Assembly: GCA_016342745.1 (NCBI GenBank)
Contig: JAEINT010000019.1
Location: 60,210-124,209, forward strand
Reading direction: 5' to 3'
DNA length: 64,000 nt
Origin: Labilibaculum sp.
GTDB taxonomy: Bacteria > Bacteroidota > Bacteroidia > Bacteroidales > Marinifilaceae
In this document: positions 45,914-55,302 of the stretch, piece after piece
Position numbering within the stretch: position 1 is the stretch's first letter
How the letters are laid out: every line of letters starts with the position of its first letter
Notes under the pieces: model-generated
What the model saw: only the letters and a program-made list of their open reading frames with translations
Told to the model about the DNA's origin: nothing
Databases searched by the model: none
Made by a program: the position numbers and the translations under genes

Positions 45914-47056
45914 ATGTTCAAATTCCAAGTCCCTCAAAAATCAGACTTACTACTAGTCTCAATTTTACTAGTATTAAGTATTGTTATTCTATATCTGCCA
46001 ACTGGTTTTTCTGAAACAGATACAAATAATTCTGAGAGAGTAAAAGCCTTGGTTTTGGAAACGGACAACTCTTTAATTGTAGAAACGGGAATTATTAAAA
46101 CCGGTACACAAAGCCTAAATATCAAAATTCTGAATGGACAATTTAAAAACAAGGAATTAAGAGCATTTAATCAACTCGTTGGTAGAATGGAGTTTGATAA
46201 ATATTTTATTCCAGGCGATAAAACACTAACGGTATTGAACTTGAGCAAAGATCGATCGCAAATTATTAGCGCCAATGTAATTGATCATTACCGAATTAAT
46301 ATTGAAGCCTTCCTATTGGGTTTATTTGTAATCTTCTTAATATCATTTGCTGGATGGACAGGCGTAAAGGCAATGCTCTCCTTCCTCTTTACTGGAATCT
46401 GTATTTGGAAATTGTTACTTCCTGGATTGTTAAAAGGCTATGCTCCTATTCCACTCTCTTTAATAATTGTGGCTCTTTTGACCTCTGCAATTATATTTTT
46501 GGTGGCAGGAACAAACAAAAAAGGAATCGTTGCCTTTTTAGGTGCCATGAGTGGTATAGCCATTACCTGTTTTATGGCTATTTTATTTGGCACACTATTT
46601 AATATTCATGGTGCTATAAAACCATTCTCAGAAACCTTACTTTATTCAGGCTATTCTTATTTAAATTTAACTGAAATTTTTCTTGCTGGAATCTTCATCT
46701 CCTCGTCAGGAGCAGTAATGGATATATCGATGGACATAGCAGCTTCGCAGGCTGAAGTATATCAAGCGAACAAAAACATAAGTACAAAAGAATTAAGAGG
46801 TTCTGGGTTTGCAGTAGGTAAAGCGGTAGTTGGAACCATGACTACGACCTTACTGCTTGCTTATTCTGGAGGGTTTTCTGCTCTACTAATGGTATTTATA
46901 GCGCAAGGAACACCAATGGTAAATATTCTAAACCTTAATTATGTATCTGGTGAGATTCTGCACACCCTTGTTGGTAGTTTTGGATTGGTTCTGGTTGCTC
47001 CTTTTACGGCAATTATTGGTGCTTGGATTTTTACACGAAAAAAAATGAAGAAATGA
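45914..47056 (+). CDS. YibE/F family membrane protein
   Basis: A 380-residue protein with one N-terminal membrane helix, a soluble beta-rich part (about 40-125) and seven or so C-terminal helices. GLFVIFLISFAGWTGVKAMLSF, GIFISSSGAVMDISMDIAASQAEV and VAPFTAIIGAWIF are features of YibE/F. The family is a predicted permease of unknown substrate. It starts 93 bases after alkaline phosphatase, behind that gene's terminator. Confidence 0.86.
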   Translation: MFKFQVPQKSDLLLVSILLVLSIVILYLPTGFSETDTNNSERVKALVLETDNSLIVETGIIKTGTQSLNIKILNGQFKNKELRAFNQLVGRMEFDKYFIPGDKTLTVLNLSKDRSQIISANVIDHYRINIEAFLLGLFVIFLISFAGWTGVKAMLSFLFTGICIWKLLLPGLLKGYAPIPLSLIIVALLTSAIIFLVAGTNKKGIVAFLGAMSGIAITCFMAILFGTLFNIHGAIKPFSETLLYSGYSYLNLTEIFLAGIFISSSGAVMDISMDIAASQAEVYQANKNISTKELRGSGFAVGKAVVGTMTTTLLLAYSGGFSALLMVFIAQGTPMVNILNLNYVSGEILHTLVGSFGLVLVAPFTAIIGAWIFTRKKMKK

Positions 47057-47085
47057 TTCTTCACGCATGCTTAGTTTATTAACTT

Positions 47086-47379
47086 CTATTTTATTTTTCT
47101 TGTTGATAAAATAAAATCTCGCCCCTCTTCTAAATTTACTTGCTTCAAAAATTTACAATTGATACAATTTGCCAATTTTTGAGAATAATTTCCTGATGCA
47201 TCTTCTCCTTCACAATACGTGCCTGCAACTACCCAGCAAAAGCGGCCTCCGTTGGTTCCTTTGTTAAGGCCATCAAAAGTACTTAATTGAGCAGCAGGAC
47301 AAACTCCAAGCTTAATAGAATTTACACCATTTAATTCCCTTCAACAGTTCATTACTTCCCAGCAGTTTTCATTTCCCAT
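47086..47379 (-). pseudogene. Two-CW-domain-like protein interrupted by an in-frame TGA at codon 13
   Basis: The minus strand from ATG 47379 to TAG 47086 is one 98-codon frame broken only by TGA at 47341-47343. Before it lies MGNENCWEVMNC; after it, REL-NGVNSIKLGVCPAAQL, GGRFCWVVAGTYCEGE and CINCKFLKQV. The NCWE...CWVVAGTYC pairing is typical of the small cysteine-rich two-CW proteins, whose first motif often reads NCGRE, so a GGA (Gly) to TGA change would explain the stop. The intact protein is presumed metal-binding and of unknown role. No alternative start follows the stop. Confidence 0.75.
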
Positions 47380-47773
47380 AACAAGCAAGTGATTTTAACA
47401 TACCTTATTATTACGCAAAATTTAACCAATTGTTTTCAACAGATGCCTTATAAGATCGGTTATTTAACTAATTAGAATTGTTCTATAATTCCTCAAAAGA
47501 AATACACAATTATTAAAATTCAAGAAGTAAGCAATTTAAAATAAAACTAAGTCGAAAATAAATCCAGATTCCAATCCTAAAATTATTGGATTCATGACTG
47601 TCATGATTTATAGTCAAACTACAAGTTAGCTTTACCCATTCTAAATATGATCTTACCGAACAATCTCTTAGTCGTGTTTGTCATAAATCCTTACATTTGC
47701 TGAACATCTAAGCTATTCGAGTAAGTAAATTAAGTCTTATAGGCTTGATACGCATTAAATTTCATTCTCAATT
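47380..47773. other. Gene-free stretch before the GNAT-like gene
   Basis: There are no ORFs. It contains a TCATGAC-T-GTCATGA palindrome near 47593-47607 and CCAAT...ATTGG near 47572, plus a -7 promoter box at 47692. Confidence 0.5.
47692..47699 (+). promoter_or_regulatory. Putative -7 promoter box
   Basis: TACATTTG fits TAnnTTTG, 75 bases before the GNAT-like start. The nearest TTTG (47677-47680) is only 11 bases upstream, shorter than the usual spacer. Confidence 0.35.
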
Positions 47774-48895
47774 ATGAGCATCCAAATTGTAGAAGTCCAA
47801 AATCAAAGACAACGAAAAGAATTTGTAAACCTTCCTTTTACATTGTATAAGGACAATGAATTTTGGGTACCTCCTTTTAAATCAGGCGAATTGGAGCTGT
47901 TAATGCCCGATAAAAATCCGGCTTTTGACTTTTGCAAAGCTAAATTTTGGCTTGCCTATGAAAATGGAAAAACGGTTGGGCGAATTGGTGCTATCGTTAA
48001 CAAGTTGAGCATTGAGAAAAGCGGTGAAAAAATTGGCCGCATCACTCGAATGGAATTCATTGACAAATTTGAAGTTTCTGAAAAACTTTTTTCGATAGCC
48101 GAAGAATGGCTAAAGAACGAAGGAATGATTGGTGTGAATGGACCATTGGGCTTTTCGAATTTAGATCACGCTGGCTTGTTAATAGAAGGACAAGAACACC
48201 TTCCTTCTATGGCTTCGGATTATCATTTTGCTTACTATCAAAATCATTTTAAAAGACTGGCTTTTGAGAAGGAAATTGATTGGCTGGAATTCAGAATTAG
48301 TCTTCCTGAAGAAACACCAGAAAAAGCAGGACGAATTGCGGAATTAATTAAGAAAAGGTACAGTCTACAAACGGTTAACTTCACCACTAAAAAAGAACTG
48401 GAGCCATATAAAGAAAAGATATTTAAAGTTTTTAACGATGCCTTTTCTGATCTATTCGGCACATTTAAATTACCTGAAAAACTAATCCGTTTTTACATTG
48501 CGAAATATTTTCCAATCTTAAACCCACGATACGTTAAAATAATCTTAGACAAGGAAGATAAATTGGTTGGGTTCATTATTGCTTTACCGTCTTTATCTAA
48601 AGCCCTGCAAAAAGCAAAAGGAAAACTGTTGCCTTTCGGATGGTGGCATTTACGAAAAGCCTTAAAACATCCAACTGAAATGGATTTAATGCTAACTGGA
48701 ATTGATCACGACTGTCAGAAATTAGGCTTTGTCTCGATTCTAATGCATGAGTTATTAAAAACATCGAACAGCGATGGACTTCGATTTGCTGAAACTACTG
48801 GAATGCTAGAAAATAATCATGTTGCCATTCAGCTATGGAAATCGTTCGATCACGTTCAACACAAACGCAAGCGTTGCTACCGAAAAATGTTTTAG
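47774..48895 (+). CDS. GNAT-like acyltransferase-fold protein
   Basis: A 373-residue cytosolic protein with two N-acyltransferase-like halves. The first half starts with a conserved LYKDNEFWVPPF block and contains NGPLGFSNLDHAGLLIEG; the second ends with GLRFAETTGMLENNHVAIQLWKSF, which resembles the C-terminal part of GNAT acetyltransferases. Family members are widely conserved in Bacteroidota but uncharacterised. No catalytic residue can be named. It appears to be transcribed alone. Confidence 0.75.
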   Translation: MSIQIVEVQNQRQRKEFVNLPFTLYKDNEFWVPPFKSGELELLMPDKNPAFDFCKAKFWLAYENGKTVGRIGAIVNKLSIEKSGEKIGRITRMEFIDKFEVSEKLFSIAEEWLKNEGMIGVNGPLGFSNLDHAGLLIEGQEHLPSMASDYHFAYYQNHFKRLAFEKEIDWLEFRISLPEETPEKAGRIAELIKKRYSLQTVNFTTKKELEPYKEKIFKVFNDAFSDLFGTFKLPEKLIRFYIAKYFPILNPRYVKIILDKEDKLVGFIIALPSLSKALQKAKGKLLPFGWWHLRKALKHPTEMDLMLTGIDHDCQKLGFVSILMHELLKTSNSDGLRFAETTGMLENNHVAIQLWKSFDHVQHKRKRCYRKMF

Positions 48896-48904
48896 CATCG
48901 CAAT

Positions 48905-48934
48905 AAAAAAGCGAAGCCTTGATAGACTTCGCTT
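48905..48934 (-). terminator. Terminator of the Cof-type HAD gene (repeated GCGAAG family)
   Basis: AAGCGAAG and CTTCGCTT pair around a ten-base loop; on the minus strand TTTTTT follows. It is one of three similar hairpins in this region (see also 52391 and 54853). Confidence 0.85.
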
Positions 48935-48970
48935 ATGATACTATTTTAATTCCTTTTGTAATCTACTTGA

Positions 48971-49777
48971 CTAGTTCGCAAGGATATATTTCTCGACCAC
49001 TTCGGCTACGCCATGGTCATTATTAGAGGCTACAATAGCATCGGCACGATCGCGAAGTTCTGGTGTTACATTATCTACCCAAACACCTAATCCAGCGTAT
49101 TCGACCATTGTTAAATCATTCCCTGCATTACCAACAGCCACAATCTCTTCCTGACGAATGCCTAATTTATCAGCCAATCTAGCAATACTTGCTGCTTTGT
49201 CAATTCCTTTTGGCATCACCTCTAGAAAGAAAGGCTTCGAAATCGCAACGCTTTTATTCGGCTTCTCTTTTTTTAGTTTCGTTTCAACTTTCTTCAGGTA
49301 TTCTGGATCTTCTAATAAAATACATTTTACCGCAGACTCAGTTACGGCAGTTTTAAAACAATCCACTTTGTTAAACTTCATCTGCGTAAGATTAACTTCA
49401 ACATCGATATACTTAGATGTTGTCTCGCTAATGATACTATCGGAAGTGTAAGTAATGATATCCAAATTATTGGCCAAAGAAAAATCATGCAAACCATGAA
49501 TTTGCTCCTTACTTAAACTCTGCTCAAAAATTGGAATTTGTTTATTTAGGTCGGTAATGATCGCGCCATTATACGAAATAATGTACGAACCGTATTTTTT
49601 CAATTCAAGTTCTTCGGCATATTGAAGCATTGCAGGTGTTGGACGGCCCGAAGCCAAAACAACATAAATTCCTTGCTCTTGTGCCTTCATTAGCATCTCT
49701 TTATTTCTCTTCGAAATGCTGTAATCATCACGCAAAAGCGTATCGTCCAAATCCAGGACTAACATTTTATATTTCAT
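48971..49777 (-). CDS. Cof-type HAD-IIB hydrolase
   Basis: A 268-residue sugar-phosphate phosphatase. Motif I DLDDTLLRD (D9 nucleophile, D11 acid), motif II LASGRPTPAML, and motif IV AVGNAGNDLTMVEYAGLGV are all present, with an alpha/beta cap domain between (about 85-190). The family acts on phosphosugars or phosphorylated cofactors. It appears to be transcribed alone and ends at the terminator at 48905. Confidence 0.87.
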   Translation of the reverse strand: MKYKMLVLDLDDTLLRDDYSISKRNKEMLMKAQEQGIYVVLASGRPTPAMLQYAEELELKKYGSYIISYNGAIITDLNKQIPIFEQSLSKEQIHGLHDFSLANNLDIITYTSDSIISETTSKYIDVEVNLTQMKFNKVDCFKTAVTESAVKCILLEDPEYLKKVETKLKKEKPNKSVAISKPFFLEVMPKGIDKAASIARLADKLGIRQEEIVAVGNAGNDLTMVEYAGLGVWVDNVTPELRDRADAIVASNNDHGVAEVVEKYILAN

Positions 49778-49924
49778 CTCTAACTATTTTCATCATCTCT
49801 CAATCACAACTCCTCCATCCCCCTCACAAGATGACTTTCTAACTTGAGATATTTTAAATTAAGCTTGCGAAAGTAGATACAATTATTGAGTTCTCCCAAA
49901 AATGAATCTTAATTTAATGTAAAC

Positions 49925-50680
49925 TTACTTATCTGCTAATAGCTCACGAAGAAGAACTTGTACTTGCAAATCACCAAAGCCATAAATACTCTCTCTTTTA
50001 CAAAACTCTTTAAAAACAGGACTAAACTCACTAGTTTGCAAATCTTCTGTAATCTTTATTAAAGTTTCCATTGGTCTCCCCATAGAATTTTCTGACGGTA
50101 ATCGATCTATTTGGGCATTAACAGCTTCAAGTACAAAAGGAAAATCACTTTGTAAATCACTGGCAATTCTTTCCATTTTCATCCAATCTTCTTTTTGATA
50201 CAGTCTCCACAGCTGGCTCATTTTTTCTAATGATTCTCCTTTTATTTCGATTCTATTTTCAAAAGCTACCAAAAGCTCTTTTTGATTCATTTTCCCAAAA
50301 CTATATTCATTTCCTTTGTTGGGTCGAATCAGATATATCCCCTTCTTTTTACCATGTTCATATAATAAATTCAATGTAAACCAGAAGTTCACCTGACAAA
50401 ACAAATCATCTTCAAACCATAAATTTACGTCTGTATTAGAGGGAATTGCAATCATCTTTTTAAATTCAACAGCTGTTCCCTCATAATAATCTTCTTCGCT
50501 AAACATAGCATATTGATTAGAGATAAACTTAGCTCTTACTTCCAACAATTCTTCAAGTGTTTCTCCATTCACTGCACCATCAACCAAACATTCTCTGGCA
50601 ACAATTTGTTCTCCCTCTAACTCTTTCGGAAATTGATCTTTTAAACAATCACCATTTAAAATGTGATACTGATTCTGCAT
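49925..50680 (-). CDS. DUF1835 domain protein
   Basis: A 251-residue cytosolic protein beginning QYHILNGDCLKDQFP, the DUF1835 signature, with WFEDDLFCQVNFWF and IYLIRPNKG in the middle and a helical C-terminal half. Function is unknown; an old suggestion is a nucleotide-related role. It starts six bases after the serine hydrolase stop, so the two are co-transcribed. Confidence 0.8.
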   Translation of the reverse strand: MQNQYHILNGDCLKDQFPKELEGEQIVARECLVDGAVNGETLEELLEVRAKFISNQYAMFSEEDYYEGTAVEFKKMIAIPSNTDVNLWFEDDLFCQVNFWFTLNLLYEHGKKKGIYLIRPNKGNEYSFGKMNQKELLVAFENRIEIKGESLEKMSQLWRLYQKEDWMKMERIASDLQSDFPFVLEAVNAQIDRLPSENSMGRPMETLIKITEDLQTSEFSPVFKEFCKRESIYGFGDLQVQVLLRELLADK

Positions 50681-50686
50681 AAATTC

Positions 50687-52267
50687 CTATTCCCCTTTCA
50701 CTCTTTTTAGATCCAAATCGTGAAAATCGAAACTAAAATCGATATTTGGAGAAATACCTTTCATCTTAATTGATATGGCTTTTCCCTCTTGGTCTAAATT
50801 AAAAATCGCAAAAGCATCGCAGTTCATGTCTCGATAATCCCATTTAATGGCAAAGGTGGTTGCTTTGTAATAATTCATGCGCCCTATTAGCTTAGGTGAT
50901 CGAAGTGATTTGAACCACAATTCACCCTCCTTTTCGAAAATCTCAATTTCACCAAACCAATTGTCTTTATAGGTTCCCTTGTAATTCTCAAATTGCATCG
51001 GCTGCAATTTTGCTAAATCAACGGTCTCCCAAACAGCATTCACAACAGAATCTACCTTTGTATTAGTTCCTTTCAATCTACCAGATGCATAGGCATTCCA
51101 ATCCATTGGCTCTGCTGCAACATATGAATCGATGATGGCCTGTGCAAGTGTAAAATAGGTGTATCCTCCCGGTAAGGCATTGGTTAAGACTGCGACACCC
51201 AAATCTAATTCTGGAATGACAAGTGTTTTTGACAGCATGCCTGGTAAGCCACCTGTATGACTGATGATGGTATAACCTTTGTAATCCTCAATTACCCAAC
51301 CTAGTCCGTAGCCTTTGTAATGATTTTGATAGCGATCTTTTCCTTTCGCTGTAAAATTCATCATGGTATGCAAATGCCACATTTCATTTTGTCTGGCTTC
51401 TGAAAACAATTCCTCTTTTAAGTCGACGCCATATTTTCCAGCATTTAATTGTACCAACAGCCATTTACTTAAATCATTTACACTAGAATAAATACCACCA
51501 GCCGCATCGGTAAGCGAACTTGCGTAAGGAGCAACCTGAACCAAATCTCCATGCTCCGATGAATGAGGAAATGCAATGTTATTTTTGCCTTGCAACCTCT
51601 CCTGCGATCCTACCGATCGTTTCATTCCCAAAGGTTGCATAATTCTGGTTTCGACAAATTCGGCCCAAGTTTTTCCACTAATACGTTGAATAATCTCACC
51701 AGCTACGATATATAGTAAATTATCATAGTCATACTTCGTACGAAATGATGAAACTGGCTTCTGATACTGAAAACTTTTTAACACATCTTTAATGGTATAG
51801 TCACCACCATCAGGGAAAATCATTAAATCGCCTGCTCCCAAACCCAATCCACTACGATGGCACAACAAATCTTCAATGGTAAAATTCTCTCGTACATAGG
51901 AATTGTACATTGTAAATTCTGGAATGTGCTTCACTACTTTATCTTTTAAGGCAAGTTTTCCCTCATCAACCAAAATGGCTAATGCTGCCGCAGTAAAGGC
52001 TTTGCTGTTCGATGCAATGGCAAACAAAGTATTTTCATCAACTGCTTTCTTACTTTCAATGGAACTGTAGCCATAACCTTTTGCGTGTATCAACTTTCCA
52101 TCTTTCACGACCGAAACTGCAAGACCTGCCATTGGAAATAGATCCAAGGCTTTGTTGACGATGGAATCAATCTGATTACTCGATAATCCTTGTGCTTTTG
52201 TGTTTAGATTAAATAGACTAATTAGCAGAATCAAAAATAAGCTTAGTGCTTTTGTTGTTTTCGACAT
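50687..52267 (-). CDS. Exported serine hydrolase (beta-lactamase class C family) with DUF3471-like tail
   Basis: A 526-residue exported protein with a signal peptide ending near NTKAQ (residue 26). The penicillin-binding fold motifs are SNSK (SxxK), YDN (YxN, in TKYDYDNLLYIVAG) and HTGG. A C-terminal 120-residue domain (MQFENYKGTYKDNWFGEIEI onward) resembles DUF3471 and is beta-rich. It may be an esterase, peptidase or D-aminopeptidase rather than a lactamase. A promoter lies at 52342-52373. Confidence 0.85.
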   Translation of the reverse strand: MSKTTKALSLFLILLISLFNLNTKAQGLSSNQIDSIVNKALDLFPMAGLAVSVVKDGKLIHAKGYGYSSIESKKAVDENTLFAIASNSKAFTAAALAILVDEGKLALKDKVVKHIPEFTMYNSYVRENFTIEDLLCHRSGLGLGAGDLMIFPDGGDYTIKDVLKSFQYQKPVSSFRTKYDYDNLLYIVAGEIIQRISGKTWAEFVETRIMQPLGMKRSVGSQERLQGKNNIAFPHSSEHGDLVQVAPYASSLTDAAGGIYSSVNDLSKWLLVQLNAGKYGVDLKEELFSEARQNEMWHLHTMMNFTAKGKDRYQNHYKGYGLGWVIEDYKGYTIISHTGGLPGMLSKTLVIPELDLGVAVLTNALPGGYTYFTLAQAIIDSYVAAEPMDWNAYASGRLKGTNTKVDSVVNAVWETVDLAKLQPMQFENYKGTYKDNWFGEIEIFEKEGELWFKSLRSPKLIGRMNYYKATTFAIKWDYRDMNCDAFAIFNLDQEGKAISIKMKGISPNIDFSFDFHDLDLKRVKGE

Positions 52268-52341
52268 GTTACGAGGTTTAGTATGCGTTAATTTAGTGGT
52301 ATTGAGAGGAATTATCCATCATTAGATAATTGGATTATTTT

Positions 52342-52373
52342 CAAATATAATTCAGATCAAATTAATTGTCAAA
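52342..52373 (-). promoter_or_regulatory. Bacteroidota promoter of the serine hydrolase operon
   Basis: On the minus strand TTTG (52370-52373), a 20-base spacer, and TATATTTG (52342-52349) match the consensus. The predicted leader is about 70 bases. Confidence 0.65.
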
Positions 52374-52390
52374 TCTTTTACCAAAGGATA

Positions 52391-52420
52391 CAAAAAAGCG
52401 AAGCCCATTGAACCTCGCTT
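52391..52420 (-). terminator. Terminator of the phosphoesterase lipoprotein gene
   Basis: AAGCGA and TCGCTT stem with one mismatch then G-C, and six T on the minus strand. It is the second copy of the GCGAAG hairpin family. Confidence 0.75.
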
Positions 52421-52447
52421 AATATATTTTCAGACCGATTAAAACAA

Positions 52448-53449
52448 TCAATTTCGAACTTGTTTGTATTCAATTTTAGCAGAAGTAATCTCGTACTTCA
52501 CACTTATTCCTTCCATTGTACGTTCTTTCCAAGTTATGCTAACATCAAGATCTAAAGCCGATTCACCACTAATTTCAACAAGTGCATATCCGTGCTCCTC
52601 TCTATGATACTTGGGCGTTACAGTATAAGGATTATTCTCACCATTGTAGTTGTATTTAGGCATCAACCAGCCTCCTCCTCCTCCAACTAAGCATTGATAA
52701 ATATCGTTTTCCACATTGCTATCTCCATCATCAATTTGAGTGGCATCAAAGAAATGATCGTGTCCACAAAAGTAAGTTTTAACTCCGGCATCGCTCAAGC
52801 TATTCCAAAACGCATTTCGTTCTGTAGGAAAATCATCAAGGCAATCGGAATTAAAAACTTTAAAAGCAGCCTCGTGTCCAAAAACAAAAACATGTGCTTG
52901 TTCATTTGCAGCAAGTTCCTTATTTAACCAGTTTTGATTCACCTTATGAATGTTTACATATTGGTCGAGCCCGATGAACATTGCATTCTTGTGTTCGAAT
53001 GAATAGCTAAGGTTAATTTCACCTTCAGGGCCGTTTTGTGGTAAAGCTTTTGCACTTGTAAATATCTTGTTCCAAACGGCAATGTTATCCCTTGCATCAT
53101 CTTCATGATTTCCGCGAACCGGATAAATACCTATTCCCTTTTCATACAAAGGAGTAAAAACTTCCATCCACATATTTAGTTCGGCTTCCAATTCTGCTGA
53201 GCTAGTTTTTTTTCCTCCCTGAACCAGATCACCACAAACTAAGATTAAGTCGATGCCATCTTCAATAAAGTAAGGAATCATCTCTTTTATGGTATCAGAA
53301 TTGTTGGTTACATGAGTGTCTCCAACAACAGCAAACCTCCACGATATAGCGGTATCATTTTCTTCTATACTTGCACTTGTTGAATCTTTCTCGCAAGCAA
53401 AAACAAACGGTACAAATAAAAGCAAGAGTAAACTTTTTAGCTTATTCAT
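52448..53449 (-). CDS. Metallophosphoesterase lipoprotein
   Basis: A 333-residue calcineurin-like phosphoesterase with an N-terminal lipobox (FVFAC, Cys at about residue 19), so it is membrane-anchored outside the cytosol. Metal motifs are VVGDTHV, VCGDLVQGG, VRGNHEDD, FGHEAAF and CGHDHFFD. The family covers acid phosphatases and nucleotidases; the substrate is unknown. It lies 24 bases behind the DUF1566 lipoprotein and shares its operon. Confidence 0.87.
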   Translation of the reverse strand: MNKLKSLLLLLFVPFVFACEKDSTSASIEENDTAISWRFAVVGDTHVTNNSDTIKEMIPYFIEDGIDLILVCGDLVQGGKKTSSAELEAELNMWMEVFTPLYEKGIGIYPVRGNHEDDARDNIAVWNKIFTSAKALPQNGPEGEINLSYSFEHKNAMFIGLDQYVNIHKVNQNWLNKELAANEQAHVFVFGHEAAFKVFNSDCLDDFPTERNAFWNSLSDAGVKTYFCGHDHFFDATQIDDGDSNVENDIYQCLVGGGGGWLMPKYNYNGENNPYTVTPKYHREEHGYALVEISGESALDLDVSITWKERTMEGISVKYEITSAKIEYKQVRN

Positions 53450-53473
53450 ATTTGGGTAGATTTTTAGGGCCTT

Positions 53474-54694
53474 TTACTCATCAATGTTTCTCACACATCG
53501 CACAAAATTGTAGACGTAACGCACATCTCCCTGCGGCCCAAAAAATTGTGGATAATCATATTGATCTCCACTTTTCGGATCGCTTCTTTGACAGCCAGCT
53601 CCATGAACATCCATAAGCGTTCCGTTCATTTCCCCTTGCCCTTCGCCAAAAGCAATATAAGCTGCACTTGCATAAGGATTTGCTCCATCTAAATGTGTGG
53701 TTCCGGTCCAAAAGAATGGATACTGACCATCATTTCCATCTGGGTCGATGATTTCTGTAGTTTCGAAAACAGGATCAATAGCAGGAGAATTGCTCGTTTG
53801 TGGCGATCTTGAATAATCGACGATACTTTGCAGTTCCTTAGCATTTGGCAAGCGCCAATCCGTTTTTGATGCCAATTCTAAGTTTTCAGCATAATCTAAA
53901 GCCTCAGCCCAATCCTTTCCTGCACCATCATCAGCTTTTTGCCACATTAGTCCCGTTGCCAAATCACTCACCGTGCCATCTCCATTGTCCACTAAATTAT
54001 TTATACCATACTCCACATTCCCACGCACCATTCTAAAATACATGGAGTTTGCAGCTCCAGATGCGGGTTTGTATTTTGGATACCCTTTTATGCGACCATC
54101 AACAAAATTAACCCCAAAAACCGTTTCATCTGCATTCATGGTACGACCTACATACTGAGTAGATGACCAGGTTTGTGCATCAATTTCACGTTCGCCAATA
54201 CTTACATCACCCAAAGGTTGCGTAAAATAATCGGTATCGATAAAGAAATTGATTGCTACCTCTCCCTTTACCTTGCCAGTAAACAGAATTAGGGAATACA
54301 GTTCTTTAATGCTTGGCACTCTCCAATCATTGTGTCCACCTAAATTTGATGCTTCGGCTTTTGTACTGGCTGCGGCAAAAGTAATTTTGTCGCCCATATC
54401 TTGTTCCCACATCAAACCTGTAATATTATCGGTAATTGTTCCATCACTGTTGTCGGTATAGGAAGGCTCATTCGTTTTATATGTGGCATCTTGACCATAA
54501 TAGTCATCATTTACCGAAGGCTCAGAGATCATTGCCTCATCGCTATAATAATCTTTAACACCCGTATCAACAATACTGTAGGTGTTCGTTGGAAGCACCT
54601 CAGGTTCATCAATAACATTCTCCTCCGGTGAATTATCATCTGATCCACATGAAACAAATAGGCTTAGAAATAGTAAAAGTGTCATTATTCTCAT
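53474..54694 (-). CDS. Lipoprotein with two tandem DUF1566 (Lcl C-terminal-like) domains
   Basis: A 406-residue protein; lipobox SLFVSCGSD near residue 16. Two repeats of the DUF1566 domain follow: the first with DNITGLMWEQ and HNDWRVPSIKELYSLI (about 85-215), the second with DLATGLMWQK and TDWRLPNAKELQSIVD (about 240-405). Such domains have a C-type-lectin-like look and occur in surface adhesins. A secreted binding role is an inference. It is the first gene of a two-gene operon. Confidence 0.84.
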   Translation of the reverse strand: MRIMTLLLFLSLFVSCGSDDNSPEENVIDEPEVLPTNTYSIVDTGVKDYYSDEAMISEPSVNDDYYGQDATYKTNEPSYTDNSDGTITDNITGLMWEQDMGDKITFAAASTKAEASNLGGHNDWRVPSIKELYSLILFTGKVKGEVAINFFIDTDYFTQPLGDVSIGEREIDAQTWSSTQYVGRTMNADETVFGVNFVDGRIKGYPKYKPASGAANSMYFRMVRGNVEYGINNLVDNGDGTVSDLATGLMWQKADDGAGKDWAEALDYAENLELASKTDWRLPNAKELQSIVDYSRSPQTSNSPAIDPVFETTEIIDPDGNDGQYPFFWTGTTHLDGANPYASAAYIAFGEGQGEMNGTLMDVHGAGCQRSDPKSGDQYDYPQFFGPQGDVRYVYNFVRCVRNIDE

Positions 54695-54852
54695 AATTCT
54701 ACGTTTAAAAAATTTAGAGGTAAGACATCAAAAAGTGGCTTTGGTTTAATCTTAATTACAAATAATAATCCTATAAAAGAATGTAAAGCATTTGAACTTC
54801 TCTTTGTTTATAGGCATTCCAAGTGGTTCAAGAAATATCTAGCAAGTTCATT

Positions 54853-54881
54853 AAAAAAGCGAAACCCTATGAGCCTCGCTT
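54853..54881 (-). terminator. Terminator of the DUF1801 gene
   Basis: AAGCGA and TCGCTT stem with a 13-base loop and six T on the minus strand. It lies 32 bases past the ancestral stop of the DUF1801 frame, not past the premature stop, which supports the longer gene. Confidence 0.75.
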
Positions 54882-54912
54882 ATTCTAATGCATTTAAATA
54901 TCGATTCTTTTA

Positions 54913-55272
54913 TTAAGCATCAATTGGTGCCTGCTTCACAAAAAAGTCAAGCTTTTTCGTTTCTACCTCTTGCAATGTTTTCATTTTTAAGTGACGACGA
55001 AACTTTCCATTTCCCTCTAATAGATGATCTGGATCTTTAAATTTAAAACCTATACTGAACTCGAAAGAAACATGATTTTAATAGGCAAACACGCCTCCAA
55101 AATCCTCATCTAAAGAAAAAAGAATTCCTCCATACATCATACGTTCTTCAGCCTTCGGGAAATTCTCAAAAACGATTTCACGCGAAGCTTCTACAATTTG
55201 ATGTTTTACGGGATCGGTACGTTCTAATTTTTCAATAAACCCTTGTACTCCTTTGTTTGTAGATTCTTTCAT
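54913..55272 (-). pseudogene. DUF1801 protein interrupted by an in-frame TAA
   Basis: The frame from ATG 55272 reads GFIEKLERTDPVKHQ, FPKAEERMMYGGILF and FGGVFAY, then meets TAA at 55078-55080. The same frame continues without another stop for 54 more codons (NHVSFEFSIGFKFKDPDHLL, RRHLKMKTLQEVETKK, LDFFVKQAPIDA) to TAA at 54913-54915. Together 119 residues, the usual DUF1801 length. An AAA lysine codon changed to TAA explains the break, since FAYKNHVSFEFS would be the normal run. The family is of unknown function. As read, only the first 64 residues are made. Confidence 0.85.
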
Positions 55273-55302
55273 TTTAAGCGTTATTTTGTTTTGGCTACAA
55301 AT

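Noticed and set aside
47341..47343. Selenocysteine recoding of the TGA in the two-CW gene
   Set aside because: No SECIS-like hairpin was recognised, the expected residue is glycine rather than cysteine, and other genes here are broken by TAA, which cannot encode selenocysteine.
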